41,215 nucleotides of DNA from Aromatoleum evansii. GTDB lineage: Bacteria > Pseudomonadota > Gammaproteobacteria > Burkholderiales > Rhodocyclaceae. The stretch's first letter is position 1, and each line of letters starts with the position of its first letter. This document shows, piece by piece, positions 17,722 to 26,391 of the stretch. Below the pieces are notes generated by a model. The model did no database searches and was not told the DNA's origin. It saw only the letters and a list, made by a program, of their open reading frames with translations. Made by a program: the position numbers and the translations under genes. Location of the stretch: assembly GCF_012910805.1 (NCBI RefSeq), contig NZ_WTVK01000048.1, positions 1-41,215 on the forward strand, read 5' to 3'.

Positions 17722-18597
17722 TCAGCGCGCGCGTGCGGCGGCTTCGGCCAGCGCCCGCTCGACCAGAGTGCCGACGAGGTGGCGCCGGTAATCGGCGGAC
17801 GCGTGGATGCAGCTCATCGGATCGCCGAGCGAGGCGGCTGCAGTGGCGCCCGCGCGGGCGAAGCTTTCGCTGTTCGGGACGGCGCCGCGCAGTGAGTCTT
17901 CCGCTGCGGTCAGGCGAACGGCGGTCGCATCCACGCCGAAGGCGGCGATGCGCGCATCGGTGCAGCGGCCGGCTTCGAGGCGCAACGTGAGGGCAACGCC
18001 CGCGAGCGCGAGATCGCCATTGCGCCGCGTGATCTCCTGAATGGCCCAGCCGCTTCCGGTTGGAAGCACGGGCATGCGAACCTCGGTGAGGATTTCGCCC
18101 GCTTCGAGTGCGGTGGTCATGTAGGTGACGAAGAATTCGTCGGCCGGGATAACGCGTTCGCCGTCCGGGCCGGTCGCGACCATCTGCATGTCGAGGATGA
18201 GGGCGACGGCGGGGTACTCGGAGGCCGGGTCGGCGTGCGCGAAGGAGCCGCCGACCGAGCCGCGGTTGCGGATCTGCTGGTGGCCGACGAGGCGCGTCGC
18301 GGCATGGAAGAGGGGCTGCTTCTCGCGCACGAGCTCGGACAACTCGGCTGCGCGCTTGCTCGCCATGGCGCCGATCGCGATGTAGCCGTCCTGCAGGCGG
18401 ATGGCGTCGAGGCCGGGCACGCGGCGGAGGTCGACCAACGCCTCCGGGCGCGCCACGCGCATCGCGAGCATCGGCATCAGGCTCTGACCGCCGGCGAGGA
18501 TCTTGGCGTCGCAGCCTTCGTCATCGAGACGCGCAAGGAGCGCCACCGCTTCGGCGAGCGAGGTCGGGGCGTGGTAGTCGAACGGTGCCGGTTTCAT
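17722..18597 (-). CDS. Molybdenum hydroxylase FAD-binding medium subunit
   Basis: This 291-residue protein has the CoxM-type FAD motifs ILAGGQSLMPMLAMR (about residues 34-48) and QQIRNRGSVGGSFAHADPAS (about 107-126). Its length and the few scattered cysteines show no inserted four-cysteine loop, unlike the beta subunit of Thauera 4-hydroxybenzoyl-CoA reductase, which carries an extra [4Fe-4S] cluster. This suggests an ordinary hydroxylase or dehydrogenase that passes electrons outward, not a low-potential reductase (inference). It is the first of the three subunit genes in transcription order. An 84-base gap lies between it and the exported NTF2-like gene upstream. Confidence 0.92.
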   Translation of the reverse strand: MKPAPFDYHAPTSLAEAVALLARLDDEGCDAKILAGGQSLMPMLAMRVARPEALVDLRRVPGLDAIRLQDGYIAIGAMASKRAAELSELVREKQPLFHAATRLVGHQQIRNRGSVGGSFAHADPASEYPAVALILDMQMVATGPDGERVIPADEFFVTYMTTALEAGEILTEVRMPVLPTGSGWAIQEITRRNGDLALAGVALTLRLEAGRCTDARIAAFGVDATAVRLTAAEDSLRGAVPNSESFARAGATAAASLGDPMSCIHASADYRRHLVGTLVERALAEAAARAR

Positions 18598-18680
18598 GGC
18601 GCGGACCTCGGTGCGGGGTCAGGGGAGTCGGTTGGAGCGAATGTAGGCGGGCAGAAAAATGCCCGCATCACCAAGACGGG

Positions 18681-19376
18681 TTATTGCGAAGGGCCGGGAG
18701 CGGGCGTCGGGTTGCCGGCGGGCGCGGCGGCGATGGGCGTCTCCTGGCCGCCGCGGCACAGGCCGTCGCCGTGGCAGTGGCGCTCGACCTTGCGGCCGTG
18801 CTCGGCGAGGTAGTCGACGGTGACGTTGGGCAGCGTCTCGAGTTTCTCGACGATCTCGTAGTGGCGCTTGTATTGGGTGCTGCGCAGCAGCCACTTGCCG
18901 TCCACCTTCACGTAGCGGTCGTGGTAGAAGGCGGTGCCGGTGGTGTAGAGGCGCTCGCGCAGGTTGTAGAAGTTGTCGTGCAGGTACCAGGTGCCTTCGG
19001 CTTCCGTGGCGCTGACGAGGCGGATTTCGGGGTGGTGGCCGTTGTGCTGGGCGATCACTTCGCTGTTGAAGTTGTTGCCGATCGCTTCGAGGTACTGCTC
19101 GCGCCCGGCGAGCTTCCATTCGTAGCCGCCGCCGATGAAATGCACGGTGACCTCGGGGTGCATGATGCTGCGCAGGAGATCGAGGTCGGCGCTGTCGATG
19201 CCGCGGAAATAGGCGTGCTTGAGCAGGCGGATGTCCTCGATGTCCTTGAGGGCCTGCACCTCGGCGCGCAGGGCCGCGAGCTCCTCGGCTGCGCGGTCGG
19301 CTTTGGGCGGTGCGGCGGCGAAGGCCGGCGTGGAGAGAAGGAACGCGGCCAGGGCCGCTGCGGCGAGTCTGCTCAT
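18681..19376 (-). CDS. Exported NTF2/SnoaL-like protein
   Basis: This 231-residue protein begins with a clear signal peptide (MSRLAAAALAAFLLSTPAFA) and a probable cleavage site near residue 21. A short charged helix follows, then a SnoaL-like cone domain (DIRLLKHAYFRGIDSADLD, HPEVTVHFIGG, TGTAFYHDRYVKVDGKWLL). The C-terminal tail has a His/Cys-rich patch (ERHCHGDGLCRGG) and ends in a Pro/Ala stretch. SnoaL-like proteins include isomerases, dehydratases and simple binding proteins. Export to the periplasm is unusual among the otherwise cytoplasmic genes of this operon, so a role in substrate capture or surface conversion is possible (inference). Start at 19376 with GGAG upstream. Confidence 0.75.
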   Translation of the reverse strand: MSRLAAAALAAFLLSTPAFAAAPPKADRAAEELAALRAEVQALKDIEDIRLLKHAYFRGIDSADLDLLRSIMHPEVTVHFIGGGYEWKLAGREQYLEAIGNNFNSEVIAQHNGHHPEIRLVSATEAEGTWYLHDNFYNLRERLYTTGTAFYHDRYVKVDGKWLLRSTQYKRHYEIVEKLETLPNVTVDYLAEHGRKVERHCHGDGLCRGGQETPIAAAPAGNPTPAPGPSQ

Positions 19377-19491
19377 GTCAACTCCATGTCAAGGCGCCCG
19401 TGCGCGAGGCGGCGACGGGGTGTTTCGGGCTCGGGTTGGCCATGAATGCGATGGGGCCGGCGCAATCTTCGTTGTGCTCGGCCGGTACTTC

Positions 19492-20322
19492 TCAGATGCC
19501 GCGATACACCGGTTTGCGCTTTTCGAGGAAGGACTGCGTGCCTTCCTTCGCGTCGAGCGACGACGCGACGATGACGCCGGCGATGCCTTCGTAGTCGAGC
19601 ACCTGTTCCAGCGTCGCGGTCTGGCCCATGTAGATCATGCGACGGGCCATGTCGACGGCGACGCTGGCGCGCTGGGCGAGGGTCTTCGCGTAGTCGAGGG
19701 CGGCCACCAAGCTCGTGCCTTCGGGCACCAGTTCGTCGATGAGGCCCATCGTCTTGCATTCCTCGGCGCGGAACGTGCGGCCGGTCTCGACCATCATCAG
19801 CGCGGTCGGCAGGCCGACGATGCGCGGCAGGAACCACGACAGGCCGCAGTCGGGCGCGACGCCGACGTTGGTGAAGATCGCGGACATCTTGAGCGTGGCG
19901 TCCGCGAAGCGCCGGTCGCAGACCATCGCATACGCGAGCCCCGCCCCCACGGCATGCCCGTGCAGCGCGGCGACGATGGGCTTGTCGACGGCGATCATCT
20001 GGCGCGTTGCGTCCATGAACGGTCCGCCCGGGGTCTTGCGCTGGGAACGCGGGATCGGGCGCGAGGCGTCCGAGGTGCCCGGCATCGGCCGGTCGCTGTC
20101 GCCGGAGATCCAGTCGACATCGCCTCCGGCGCAGAAGGCACGCCCCGCTCCGGTGAGCACGATCGCGCGCACCTCATCGACGTAGCGCCAGCGGTAGAAG
20201 ACCGTCGCCAGCTCTTCGGCCAGCTCCCAGCTCAGTGCGTTGAGCTTGTCCGGGCGGTTGAGGGTGACGATCCCGACGTTGTCCTCGATGCGGGTCGTCA
20301 GGAAGCGGTAGGTGTCGGTCAT
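19492..20322 (-). CDS. Crotonase family enoyl-CoA isomerase (PaaG-like)
   Basis: This 276-residue crotonase has IVTLNRPDKLNAL (residues 18-30) and the oxyanion segment AFCAGGDVDW. The hydratase glutamates are absent: the first position reads GAGLAYAMVCD and the second IFTNVGVAPDCG. The aspartate D158 in APDCG matches the catalytic Asp of PaaG-type isomerases. It therefore probably moves a double bond or rearranges a ring-derived CoA ester instead of adding water. It sits between the luciferase-like gene and the exported NTF2-like gene. The ribosome binding site is weak (GGAAAC). Confidence 0.85.
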   Translation of the reverse strand: MTDTYRFLTTRIEDNVGIVTLNRPDKLNALSWELAEELATVFYRWRYVDEVRAIVLTGAGRAFCAGGDVDWISGDSDRPMPGTSDASRPIPRSQRKTPGGPFMDATRQMIAVDKPIVAALHGHAVGAGLAYAMVCDRRFADATLKMSAIFTNVGVAPDCGLSWFLPRIVGLPTALMMVETGRTFRAEECKTMGLIDELVPEGTSLVAALDYAKTLAQRASVAVDMARRMIYMGQTATLEQVLDYEGIAGVIVASSLDAKEGTQSFLEKRKPVYRGI

Positions 20323-20397
20323 GAAGAGTTTCCAAGGGACATTTTTGGGGCGGAGGTCGTGAAGAAATCGGGTCGCGCAGTAGATCTATTCGCCACC

Positions 20398-21321
20398 TCA
20401 GCGGAATTGCGGGATGATTACCTTGTCATACCATTCGATCCATTCGAGGCACTGCTCGAAGGTTTCGAGCTTCGGCGGCATCACCTGCACCGAGGTGGCG
20501 CCGGCCTTCTGCAGGGCCTCGATCTCGCGCAGCACGCTGTCGCGGTCGGCGGAGACGTGGGTCTCGCCCTGCTCGGCATGCGAGTAGTCCTCGACCTTGT
20601 AGGCGGTAGTGGTGACGAGGATCTCGAAGCGCTCGGCCTTCTCCGCGTAGGCGGGCAGGCTCTTCATGTAGGCGATGCAGCCCGGGAGGTCTTCGGCGGT
20701 GACGAGCCAGGGGATCCAGCCGTCGCCGTGCACGGCGGCGCGGCGCATCGCGGCCGGCGAGTTGCCGCCGATGAAGATCGGCGGGTGCGGTTTCTGCACC
20801 GGCTTGGGCTCGACGAGGATGTTGTCGAACTTGACGAAATCGCCGTGGAAGCTCGGGTGTTCCGAGGTCCACACTTCCTTCAGGGCCTTCAGGTATTCGT
20901 CGGTCATCGGCCCGCGTTGCTCGAAGGGGATGCCCAACGTTTCGAACTCGCGTTCCAGGTGTCCGACCGCGGTGCCCAGCGTGAAGCGCCCGCCGGCGAG
21001 GAATTCCATCGTGCCGATCTGCTTGGCGAGCACCAGCGGGTGGCGGTAGGGCAGCGCGAGGATGTAGGTGAGCATGTGGATGCGCTCGGTCGCCCCCATC
21101 AGCACCGCCGACGCCGCGATGCCTTCGGCGAAACGCGAGCCCATCACGTCCTTCATGTCCGTGGGCATCACGATGTGCTCGGGAATGGTGAGCCAGTCCC
21201 ACGAGAGCTCGTCGGCCCGGCGCGCGTAGCGCAGGATCTCGGGGCCGCCCGCGCGGGGCTCCCACGGCGCCATCGCGGCAGGGTAGTTGTTGAGGGCGGG
21301 CGTGGCGAGGGCGAACTTCAT
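20398..21321 (-). CDS. Luciferase-like (LLM class) flavin/F420 oxidoreductase
   Basis: This 307-residue TIM-barrel protein has ADELSWDWLTIPEHIV, LMGATERIHMLTYILALPYR, GGRFTLGTAVGHLEREFETLG and PPIFIGGNSPAAMRRA, all typical of the LLM class (TIGR03619-like). Members use F420 or FMNH2 and act as dehydrogenases, reductases or monooxygenases. The start ATG at 21321 is preceded by AGGAG; the longer open frame is a shadow of the upstream gene. It is the second candidate F420-family protein in the window, with the Ddn-like protein at 10556. Which cofactor is used cannot be told. Confidence 0.85.
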   Translation of the reverse strand: MKFALATPALNNYPAAMAPWEPRAGGPEILRYARRADELSWDWLTIPEHIVMPTDMKDVMGSRFAEGIAASAVLMGATERIHMLTYILALPYRHPLVLAKQIGTMEFLAGGRFTLGTAVGHLEREFETLGIPFEQRGPMTDEYLKALKEVWTSEHPSFHGDFVKFDNILVEPKPVQKPHPPIFIGGNSPAAMRRAAVHGDGWIPWLVTAEDLPGCIAYMKSLPAYAEKAERFEILVTTTAYKVEDYSHAEQGETHVSADRDSVLREIEALQKAGATSVQVMPPKLETFEQCLEWIEWYDKVIIPQFR

Positions 21322-21377
21322 GGCGTGTCTCCTGTGTTGCGGGCCGCGGGCGCGGGGAGCGCCGGCTCCTGTGCTTG

Positions 21378-22604
21378 TCAGTAGATGATCCGGTCGCGCA
21401 CGAGGCGCTCGTAGTCGGCGTCGGGGATGCCCAGCAGGCCCCTGAACACGCGTTCGTTGTCGGCGCCGATGGCGGGCCCGGGGCGCACGTCCGGGCGGCT
21501 GCGGCTCGTCTTCACGTAGGCGCCGTAAATCGTTTCGTGGAAGCCCAGCGGGTGCGTGACTTCGATGAAGGTCTCGCGCGCGCGGAAATGCGGGTCGTCG
21601 AGGAGATCGCCGACGTTGAGCACCGGGCACGCCGCGACGCCGTGCTCCTGCAGGCGCGTTGCGAGCTCGCGGTCGTCGAAATCCCGCGTCCACAGCGCGA
21701 TGTGCGCGTGCAGGCCGTCGATGTGGGCGAGGCGCGCCGGTAGCGTCGCGAAGTCAGCCGTGGCGGCCCATTCCGGGCTGCCCATCGCCGCCACCAGTCC
21801 CTGCCACTCCTCGTTCCGGCACACTGCGATGCTGATCCAGCGGTCGTCGCCGCGGCAGGGGAAGACACCGTGTGGCGCGGCGGCGGCGGTCGGATGCTCG
21901 TTGCTCTTCGGGCCGCCGCTGCGCCCGTTCAGCGCGTAGTCCATCCACGCCGGCGCAACCATCTGCATCACCGCCTCCTGCTGCGAGAAGTCGACGTGCT
22001 GGCCCTGGCCGGTATTGCGGCGATGGTTGAGCGCGGTGAGCACCGCGAAGGCGCCGAAGATGCCGGCGTAGGGATCGGAGAAGGCGTTCTCGACCGGGAC
22101 GGGATCGCCGCCCTTGTAGCCGACGAGGCTGTCGAGCCCCGTCAGCGAGGTGAGGCTCAGGCCGTAGGTGCGTACATGCTCGAGCGGCCCGTAGAGGCCG
22201 GCGGCGGGCATCGAGAACAGGATGATGTCGGGTTTGGCTTCGCGCAGGCGCTCGTAGCCGAGGCCGATGCGTTCCATCACGCCGGGGCCGAAATTCTCGA
22301 CCACGACGTCCGCCGTGGCGATGAGCCGCAGCGCCAGTTCCAGCGCCTCGGGCTCCTTGAGGTTGAGCGACACCGAGCCGTTGCCGGCCCAGCAGGCGTG
22401 GTTCGACAGGCTGCGGTTGGGGCCCGGAATGCCGTCGGCGAAGGGCGGCAGGTTGCGCGTCATGTCGACCCGCGCCGCGGATTCGATCTTCAGCACCTCG
22501 GCGCCGAGGAAGCCGAGGGTCTGCCCGACCACGGGGCCGGCCCAGACCCAGCCGAAATTGACGACGCGGACACCTTCAAGCGGCAGATGCTTGGCCATGT
22601 TCAT
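21378..22604 (-). CDS. Class III CoA-transferase-like protein lacking the catalytic Asp
   Basis: This 408-residue CaiB/BaiF protein has GVRVVNFGWVWAGPVVGQ at the N-terminus, LGAEVLKIES, and the normal C-terminal fold. At the position of the catalytic aspartate it reads EHVRTYGLSLTSLTG, placing glycine (G148) where the other copies have Asp. It lies nine bases after a second CoA-transferase gene (22614-23858) that keeps its Asp. A hetero-oligomer with one active subunit, like the two-subunit benzylsuccinate CoA-transferase BbsE/BbsF, is therefore likely (inference). The start is ATG 22604 after GGGGAAA; M3 at 22598 is possible too. Confidence 0.85.
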   Translation of the reverse strand: MNMAKHLPLEGVRVVNFGWVWAGPVVGQTLGFLGAEVLKIESAARVDMTRNLPPFADGIPGPNRSLSNHACWAGNGSVSLNLKEPEALELALRLIATADVVVENFGPGVMERIGLGYERLREAKPDIILFSMPAAGLYGPLEHVRTYGLSLTSLTGLDSLVGYKGGDPVPVENAFSDPYAGIFGAFAVLTALNHRRNTGQGQHVDFSQQEAVMQMVAPAWMDYALNGRSGGPKSNEHPTAAAAPHGVFPCRGDDRWISIAVCRNEEWQGLVAAMGSPEWAATADFATLPARLAHIDGLHAHIALWTRDFDDRELATRLQEHGVAACPVLNVGDLLDDPHFRARETFIEVTHPLGFHETIYGAYVKTSRSRPDVRPGPAIGADNERVFRGLLGIPDADYERLVRDRIIY

Positions 22605-22613
22605 TTTCCCCGA

Positions 22614-23858
22614 TCAGATGACGCCACGCTGCGCGAGACCGCGCACGTCGCTCGTGGTGAGGCCCAGCTGTTCGCGATAGACCTCGCCGTTGTGCTGGCC
22701 GAGGAGCGGCGCGGGGCGTTCCGGCCCGCCGGGGCAGGCCGGGAGCTTGAACGGCGCGCCGAGGTTCTTCAGCCGCCCGAGCTGCGGGTGCTCCATGTCG
22801 ACGAAGTAGTCGCGCGCCTTCAGGTGCGGCTGCGCGGCGGCCTCGGCGATCGTGAACACCGCGGTGACCGGGCAGCCCGCGGCCTGGCACTTCTCCATGA
22901 GCTCCATCTTGCCGTGCTGCATCGTCCATTCACGGATGAACTCGTAGATGACATCGGCGTTCTGCGCGCGCGAGTACATGTCCTGGAACATTTCCAGGCT
23001 GGCCCACTCCGGGTCGCCCATGACCTTGCGCAGTCCGTTCCATTGGCCGGGTTCGAGCGCCAGCATCCACACGTGGCCGTCGCGGCAGGGCAGGATCGTC
23101 GCCGGCGCACCGAGCGGCATGCCGACGCCGGTGCGCTTGTCGAAGCGGCCTTCCTGCGCGTAGCAGCCGATGTTCTGCCCGCCGACGAAGGCCGCGGCGA
23201 TCGCCTCGGCGCACGAGACGTCGACCTGCTGGCCGCCGCCGGCCTGGTCGCGCCCATACACGGCGGCGAGTCCCCAGGCCGCGGCGGTGACGGCGCCGAA
23301 GTAGTCCGCCGAGAAGGTGCCATGCTCCAGCGGCATCTCGCCGGGCCGGCCGCAGTAGCGCGAGCTTGCGCCGGAGAGGTGGTAGGCGTTGAGGTCGTAG
23401 CCGTTCCACCCGCTGTAGGGGCCGCTCTGGCCGAAAGGCGTGATCGAGATCACCACCAGATCGGGATTCGTCGCCGCGAGCGTGGCGTAGTCGAGCCCCC
23501 ACGCGCGCATGCGCTGCGGCAGGTTGTTCTCGATGAGCACGTCGCTGCGTTCCAGGAGATTCAGCAACAGGCGGCGCCCTTCCGGGTGGGCGACGTTGCA
23601 GGTGATGCCGCGCTTGTTGGTGTTGTGGAAGAAGTAGAGACCGCTCTTCTCCGGATGCGGCCGGTCGCCGGGGAAGGGGCCGGCGAGCCGCGCAGCGTCG
23701 CCTTCCGGCAGTTCGACCTTGACGACGTCGGCGCCGTAGTCGCTGAAGAGCTTCGCGCAGTACGGGGCGGAGACCATCTGGCCGAAGTCGATGACGCGGA
23801 TGCCGGACAGGGCGCCGTGGGGGGCACCGAGTGGGGCGGCAGGGGAAGTTGGGGTCAT
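22614..23858 (-). CDS. Class III CoA-transferase (CaiB/BaiF family), Asp-containing partner
   Basis: This 414-residue protein has GIRVIDFGQMVSAPYCAKLF, YGADVVKVELPEGD and the catalytic aspartate D155 in SGWNGYDLNAYHLSG. About 17 residues precede the family start. It is followed nine bases later by the Asp-less homologue, suggesting that the two make one heteromeric enzyme. Such two-subunit CoA-transferases move CoA from succinyl-CoA to an organic acid in anaerobic toluene and p-cresol pathways. The donor and acceptor here are unknown. The start at 23858 lies 16 bases after the DUF2889 stop codon. Confidence 0.88.
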   Translation of the reverse strand: MTPTSPAAPLGAPHGALSGIRVIDFGQMVSAPYCAKLFSDYGADVVKVELPEGDAARLAGPFPGDRPHPEKSGLYFFHNTNKRGITCNVAHPEGRRLLLNLLERSDVLIENNLPQRMRAWGLDYATLAATNPDLVVISITPFGQSGPYSGWNGYDLNAYHLSGASSRYCGRPGEMPLEHGTFSADYFGAVTAAAWGLAAVYGRDQAGGGQQVDVSCAEAIAAAFVGGQNIGCYAQEGRFDKRTGVGMPLGAPATILPCRDGHVWMLALEPGQWNGLRKVMGDPEWASLEMFQDMYSRAQNADVIYEFIREWTMQHGKMELMEKCQAAGCPVTAVFTIAEAAAQPHLKARDYFVDMEHPQLGRLKNLGAPFKLPACPGGPERPAPLLGQHNGEVYREQLGLTTSDVRGLAQRGVI

Positions 23859-23874
23859 GGGACCTCCGCTCGGT

Positions 23875-24660
23875 TCAGGGCAGGAACTTCAGCAACAGGT
23901 CGGGCGTGTGGGTGAAGTCGCGCACCGTTCCTTCGCTGCGGAAGGCGCGCTCGACGACGCCGGTGTTGTACGAGTAGCAGGCCCCTTGCGGCATCCCGTC
24001 GGAGATGCCCGGATGCTCGGCGACGGGCTCGAAGCTGTGGCGCCGGGCCCGGGCGACGAAATACGCACGCTGCAGGGCGACGGCCGCCTCGCGCGGCATT
24101 CCTTCGAAGGCCTGCGAGGCCCAGGCGTGGAAGCCGCGCATTACTGGGCGCCCGGCGAGTTCGGGGGGCGACATGAGGGTGTGCGGCGGGATTTCCGGCG
24201 GCTGGCTCGCGATCTCCCAGTCATGCACCGGCACGCCGTCGCAGGCGATGCGCGCGTGGATGACGCCTTCGCGTTCGTCGTCGACCGCCATGTCGTAAAG
24301 CCGGGCGCTCACGCCTTCGCCCCGGTGCGCGGCGCCGTGCGCGACGGCGAGGATCGCCATGTCGTGCATGTGCGTGCAGTTGTCGCCCGGTACGAGGCGG
24401 CTGCGCAGCGTCGCCTCGCCTTCGTCGAGCCGGTGGCCGACCGCGCGCTGCAGCGGCCGGATCGCCTCGGCGCAGGTGTTGAACGGGATGCGCAGCGGAT
24501 CGACCTCGACGGTCGTGACGCGCTCGCCGTCGTGCCACAGGCGCAGGCGGAAGCCGTGGTTGCAGTCCTCCAGCTCCACCGCGACCTCGCTCGGCGCTGC
24601 GCGTACGCGGATGCGGCGGCGGAAGGTGCCGGTGCCGTACAGGGGATTCGGGCGGACCAT
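23875..24660 (-). CDS. DUF2889 protein
   Basis: This 261-residue protein fits DUF2889: an N-terminal beta-rich part (GTFRRRIRVRA, RIPFNTCAEAIRPLQRAVG) and then DNCTHMHDMAILAVAHG, whose Cys/His cluster could bind a metal. The family is found in hydrocarbon and steroid-type CoA clusters but has no proven reaction that I can state. It is transcribed between an acyl-CoA dehydrogenase and two CoA-transferases. The start ATG 24660 (MVRPNPLYG) has GAGG about 13 bases upstream; the long open frame before it is a shadow. Confidence in the family is fair; function is unknown. Confidence 0.65.
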   Translation of the reverse strand: MVRPNPLYGTGTFRRRIRVRAAPSEVAVELEDCNHGFRLRLWHDGERVTTVEVDPLRIPFNTCAEAIRPLQRAVGHRLDEGEATLRSRLVPGDNCTHMHDMAILAVAHGAAHRGEGVSARLYDMAVDDEREGVIHARIACDGVPVHDWEIASQPPEIPPHTLMSPPELAGRPVMRGFHAWASQAFEGMPREAAVALQRAYFVARARRHSFEPVAEHPGISDGMPQGACYSYNTGVVERAFRSEGTVRDFTHTPDLLLKFLP

Positions 24661-24689
24661 GGCGTAGCCTCGTGCAGTCGGGAAGGGCG

Positions 24690-25853
24690 TCAGGCGCAGA
24701 AGGGGTCGGGAATCGTCCGCTCGCCCTCGCGGTCGAGAATGTCGGCGGCGATCAGCCCTTCCAGATAGCGCGAGTCCCACCAGTTCATCTGCAGCTGCTT
24801 GGCGCGGCGATAGAAGAGCTGGATGTCGTAATCGAGCGTGAAGCCGATGCCGCCATGCACCTGTTGGGCCATGTGCGTGACCTCGCGGAAGGCGCGGCAC
24901 GCGAAGAGCTTGGCCATCGGTGCGAGGCGCTTCACGTCCTTGCCCGCGGCGTGTGCCCAGGCGGCTTCCTGCACGAGCACCTTGGCGCCATCGACCACGG
25001 CGCTGGCGTCGGCCATGTAGTGCGCGAGCGACTGGAAGGCGCCGATCGGCTTGCCGAACTGCTCGCGATCCTTGGAGTACTGGACGGTGATCTCGAGCGC
25101 GCGTTCGGCGCCGCCTGCGGCCCAGGCGGCGAGCAGGATGATGCCTTCGTACATGGCGGCTTCCCACGCCACCCAGCCACGGCGCTCGGCGCCGACATGC
25201 TTGTCAGCGGAGACGCGCACCTGATCGAAGTCCACACGGTACTGTGTGTCGGAGGCCATCGAGTGCTGCTGCGTCAGCGTGACGCCGGGCGCCTGCGTGT
25301 CGACCAGGAAGAGGTCGATCGCATCGGCCGCGTCAGATGTGCGTGCGAGCACCAGCAGCTGCTGCGCGGCGGCGGCGTGGAAGACGTGGCGCTTGGTGCC
25401 GGTGAGCACATAGTCGTCGCCGCGGCGCTCGGCCCGCAGCTGAACGCCCTCGGGCCCGAAGCCGCCGTCCGGTTCCAGCCAAGCCGGCACGACGATGGTC
25501 TCGCCCGCCGCGATCGCGCCGAGCAGGGCGCGGCGGTCGGCGGCCTCGCCGGCGTGACGGAGCACCCCAGCACTCATGATGGTGCTGGGAAAGTAGGGGC
25601 CGGGGGCTAGGTGGCGGCCGAGCTGTTCGTAGATGACGGCGCAGTCGAGCATGTTGAGGCCCATGCCGCCGTCTTCCTCGCGGATCGCCATGCCGAGCAG
25701 GCCGGTCTCGCGCATCTTCTCCCACAGGGCGTCAGGAATGCCCAGCGGGTCGTTTTCCATCTTGCGCACGACGTCCGTGCCGCTGTAGTCGGCACAGAGG
25801 TTATGGGTCATGTCGCGGAGCATGTTCTGCTCGTCGGTGAACTGCAGGTCCAT
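24690..25853 (-). CDS. Acyl-CoA dehydrogenase, divergent subunit
   Basis: This 387-residue acyl-CoA dehydrogenase has the N-terminal helical domain (MDLQFTDEQNMLRD), QLGRHLAPGPYFPS, and the C-terminal VHGGIGFTLDYDIQLFYRRAK. The middle FAD/substrate loop, usually YTEPxAGSD, reads WLEPDGGFGP (about residues 125-134). The canonical C-terminal catalytic Glu position reads MNWWD. A glutamate is present at the isovaleryl-CoA dehydrogenase-type position (E236, MYEGI). Degenerate members of this kind often form alpha2beta2 enzymes with a second subunit, as in steroid FadE pairs; the partner could be the dehydrogenase at 28104. ATG 25853 follows GAGAGG. Confidence 0.88.
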   Translation of the reverse strand: MDLQFTDEQNMLRDMTHNLCADYSGTDVVRKMENDPLGIPDALWEKMRETGLLGMAIREEDGGMGLNMLDCAVIYEQLGRHLAPGPYFPSTIMSAGVLRHAGEAADRRALLGAIAAGETIVVPAWLEPDGGFGPEGVQLRAERRGDDYVLTGTKRHVFHAAAAQQLLVLARTSDAADAIDLFLVDTQAPGVTLTQQHSMASDTQYRVDFDQVRVSADKHVGAERRGWVAWEAAMYEGIILLAAWAAGGAERALEITVQYSKDREQFGKPIGAFQSLAHYMADASAVVDGAKVLVQEAAWAHAAGKDVKRLAPMAKLFACRAFREVTHMAQQVHGGIGFTLDYDIQLFYRRAKQLQMNWWDSRYLEGLIAADILDREGERTIPDPFCA

Positions 25854-25893
25854 GGGCAGCCTCTCGAAAAGTGGTCCGTCGCGCGCTGATGCC

Positions 25894-26391
25894 TCAGGGC
25901 ATCCAGCGCTCGCCCTTGCGGGTCCAGGGGTTGTCGGTGGGGTCGCCGGGCACGGCGACGCGGGCATGGCCGGTGGTGCGCACTTCGCCGTCGACCGAGA
26001 TCGTCAGATCCAGGTCGACCCAGTGGCAGCCGGCCGCATCGGTGGCGAGTTCGCGCACGACGCCGGCAAAGCACATCTCGTCGCCGGGGAAGACCGATTT
26101 CTTCATTTCGAAGCGCAGGCGGCCGAGGCGGCCCTTGGGGCCGGTCCAGTCGGTGATGTAGCGCTCGAACCACGCGGCGTTGTTCGGCGTGTTGATGAAG
26201 ATGTTCTTCACGCCGTTGCGCTCGACGGCGAAATCCTTGTCGTGGTGCATCGGCCGCCAGTCGCGGCTGGCGAGTGCGCCGAGCACGATGGTGGTGGCGC
26301 TCACCGGGTGGCGCAGCGGGGGCAGCTGCTGGCCTGCCGTGATCTCGGCCGCGGTGATGCCGGGGAGGCTCCGGAATGTGGTCGTGCTCAT
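25894..26391 (-). CDS. MaoC-like (R)-specific enoyl-CoA hydratase domain protein
   Basis: This 165-residue single hot-dog protein carries the hydratase-2 style motif SRDWRPMHHDKDFA (residues 42-55), giving D44 and H49 or H50 as likely catalytic residues. It probably hydrates a 2-enoyl-CoA. Its start codon overlaps the stop of the gene before it (ATGA), which encodes a second hot-dog protein without that motif. The two are therefore likely subunits of one heterodimer, like ChsH1/ChsH2 or other split MaoC enzymes. The gene ends 41 bases before the acyl-CoA dehydrogenase gene. Confidence 0.85.
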   Translation of the reverse strand: MSTTTFRSLPGITAAEITAGQQLPPLRHPVSATTIVLGALASRDWRPMHHDKDFAVERNGVKNIFINTPNNAAWFERYITDWTGPKGRLGRLRFEMKKSVFPGDEMCFAGVVRELATDAAGCHWVDLDLTISVDGEVRTTGHARVAVPGDPTDNPWTRKGERWMP

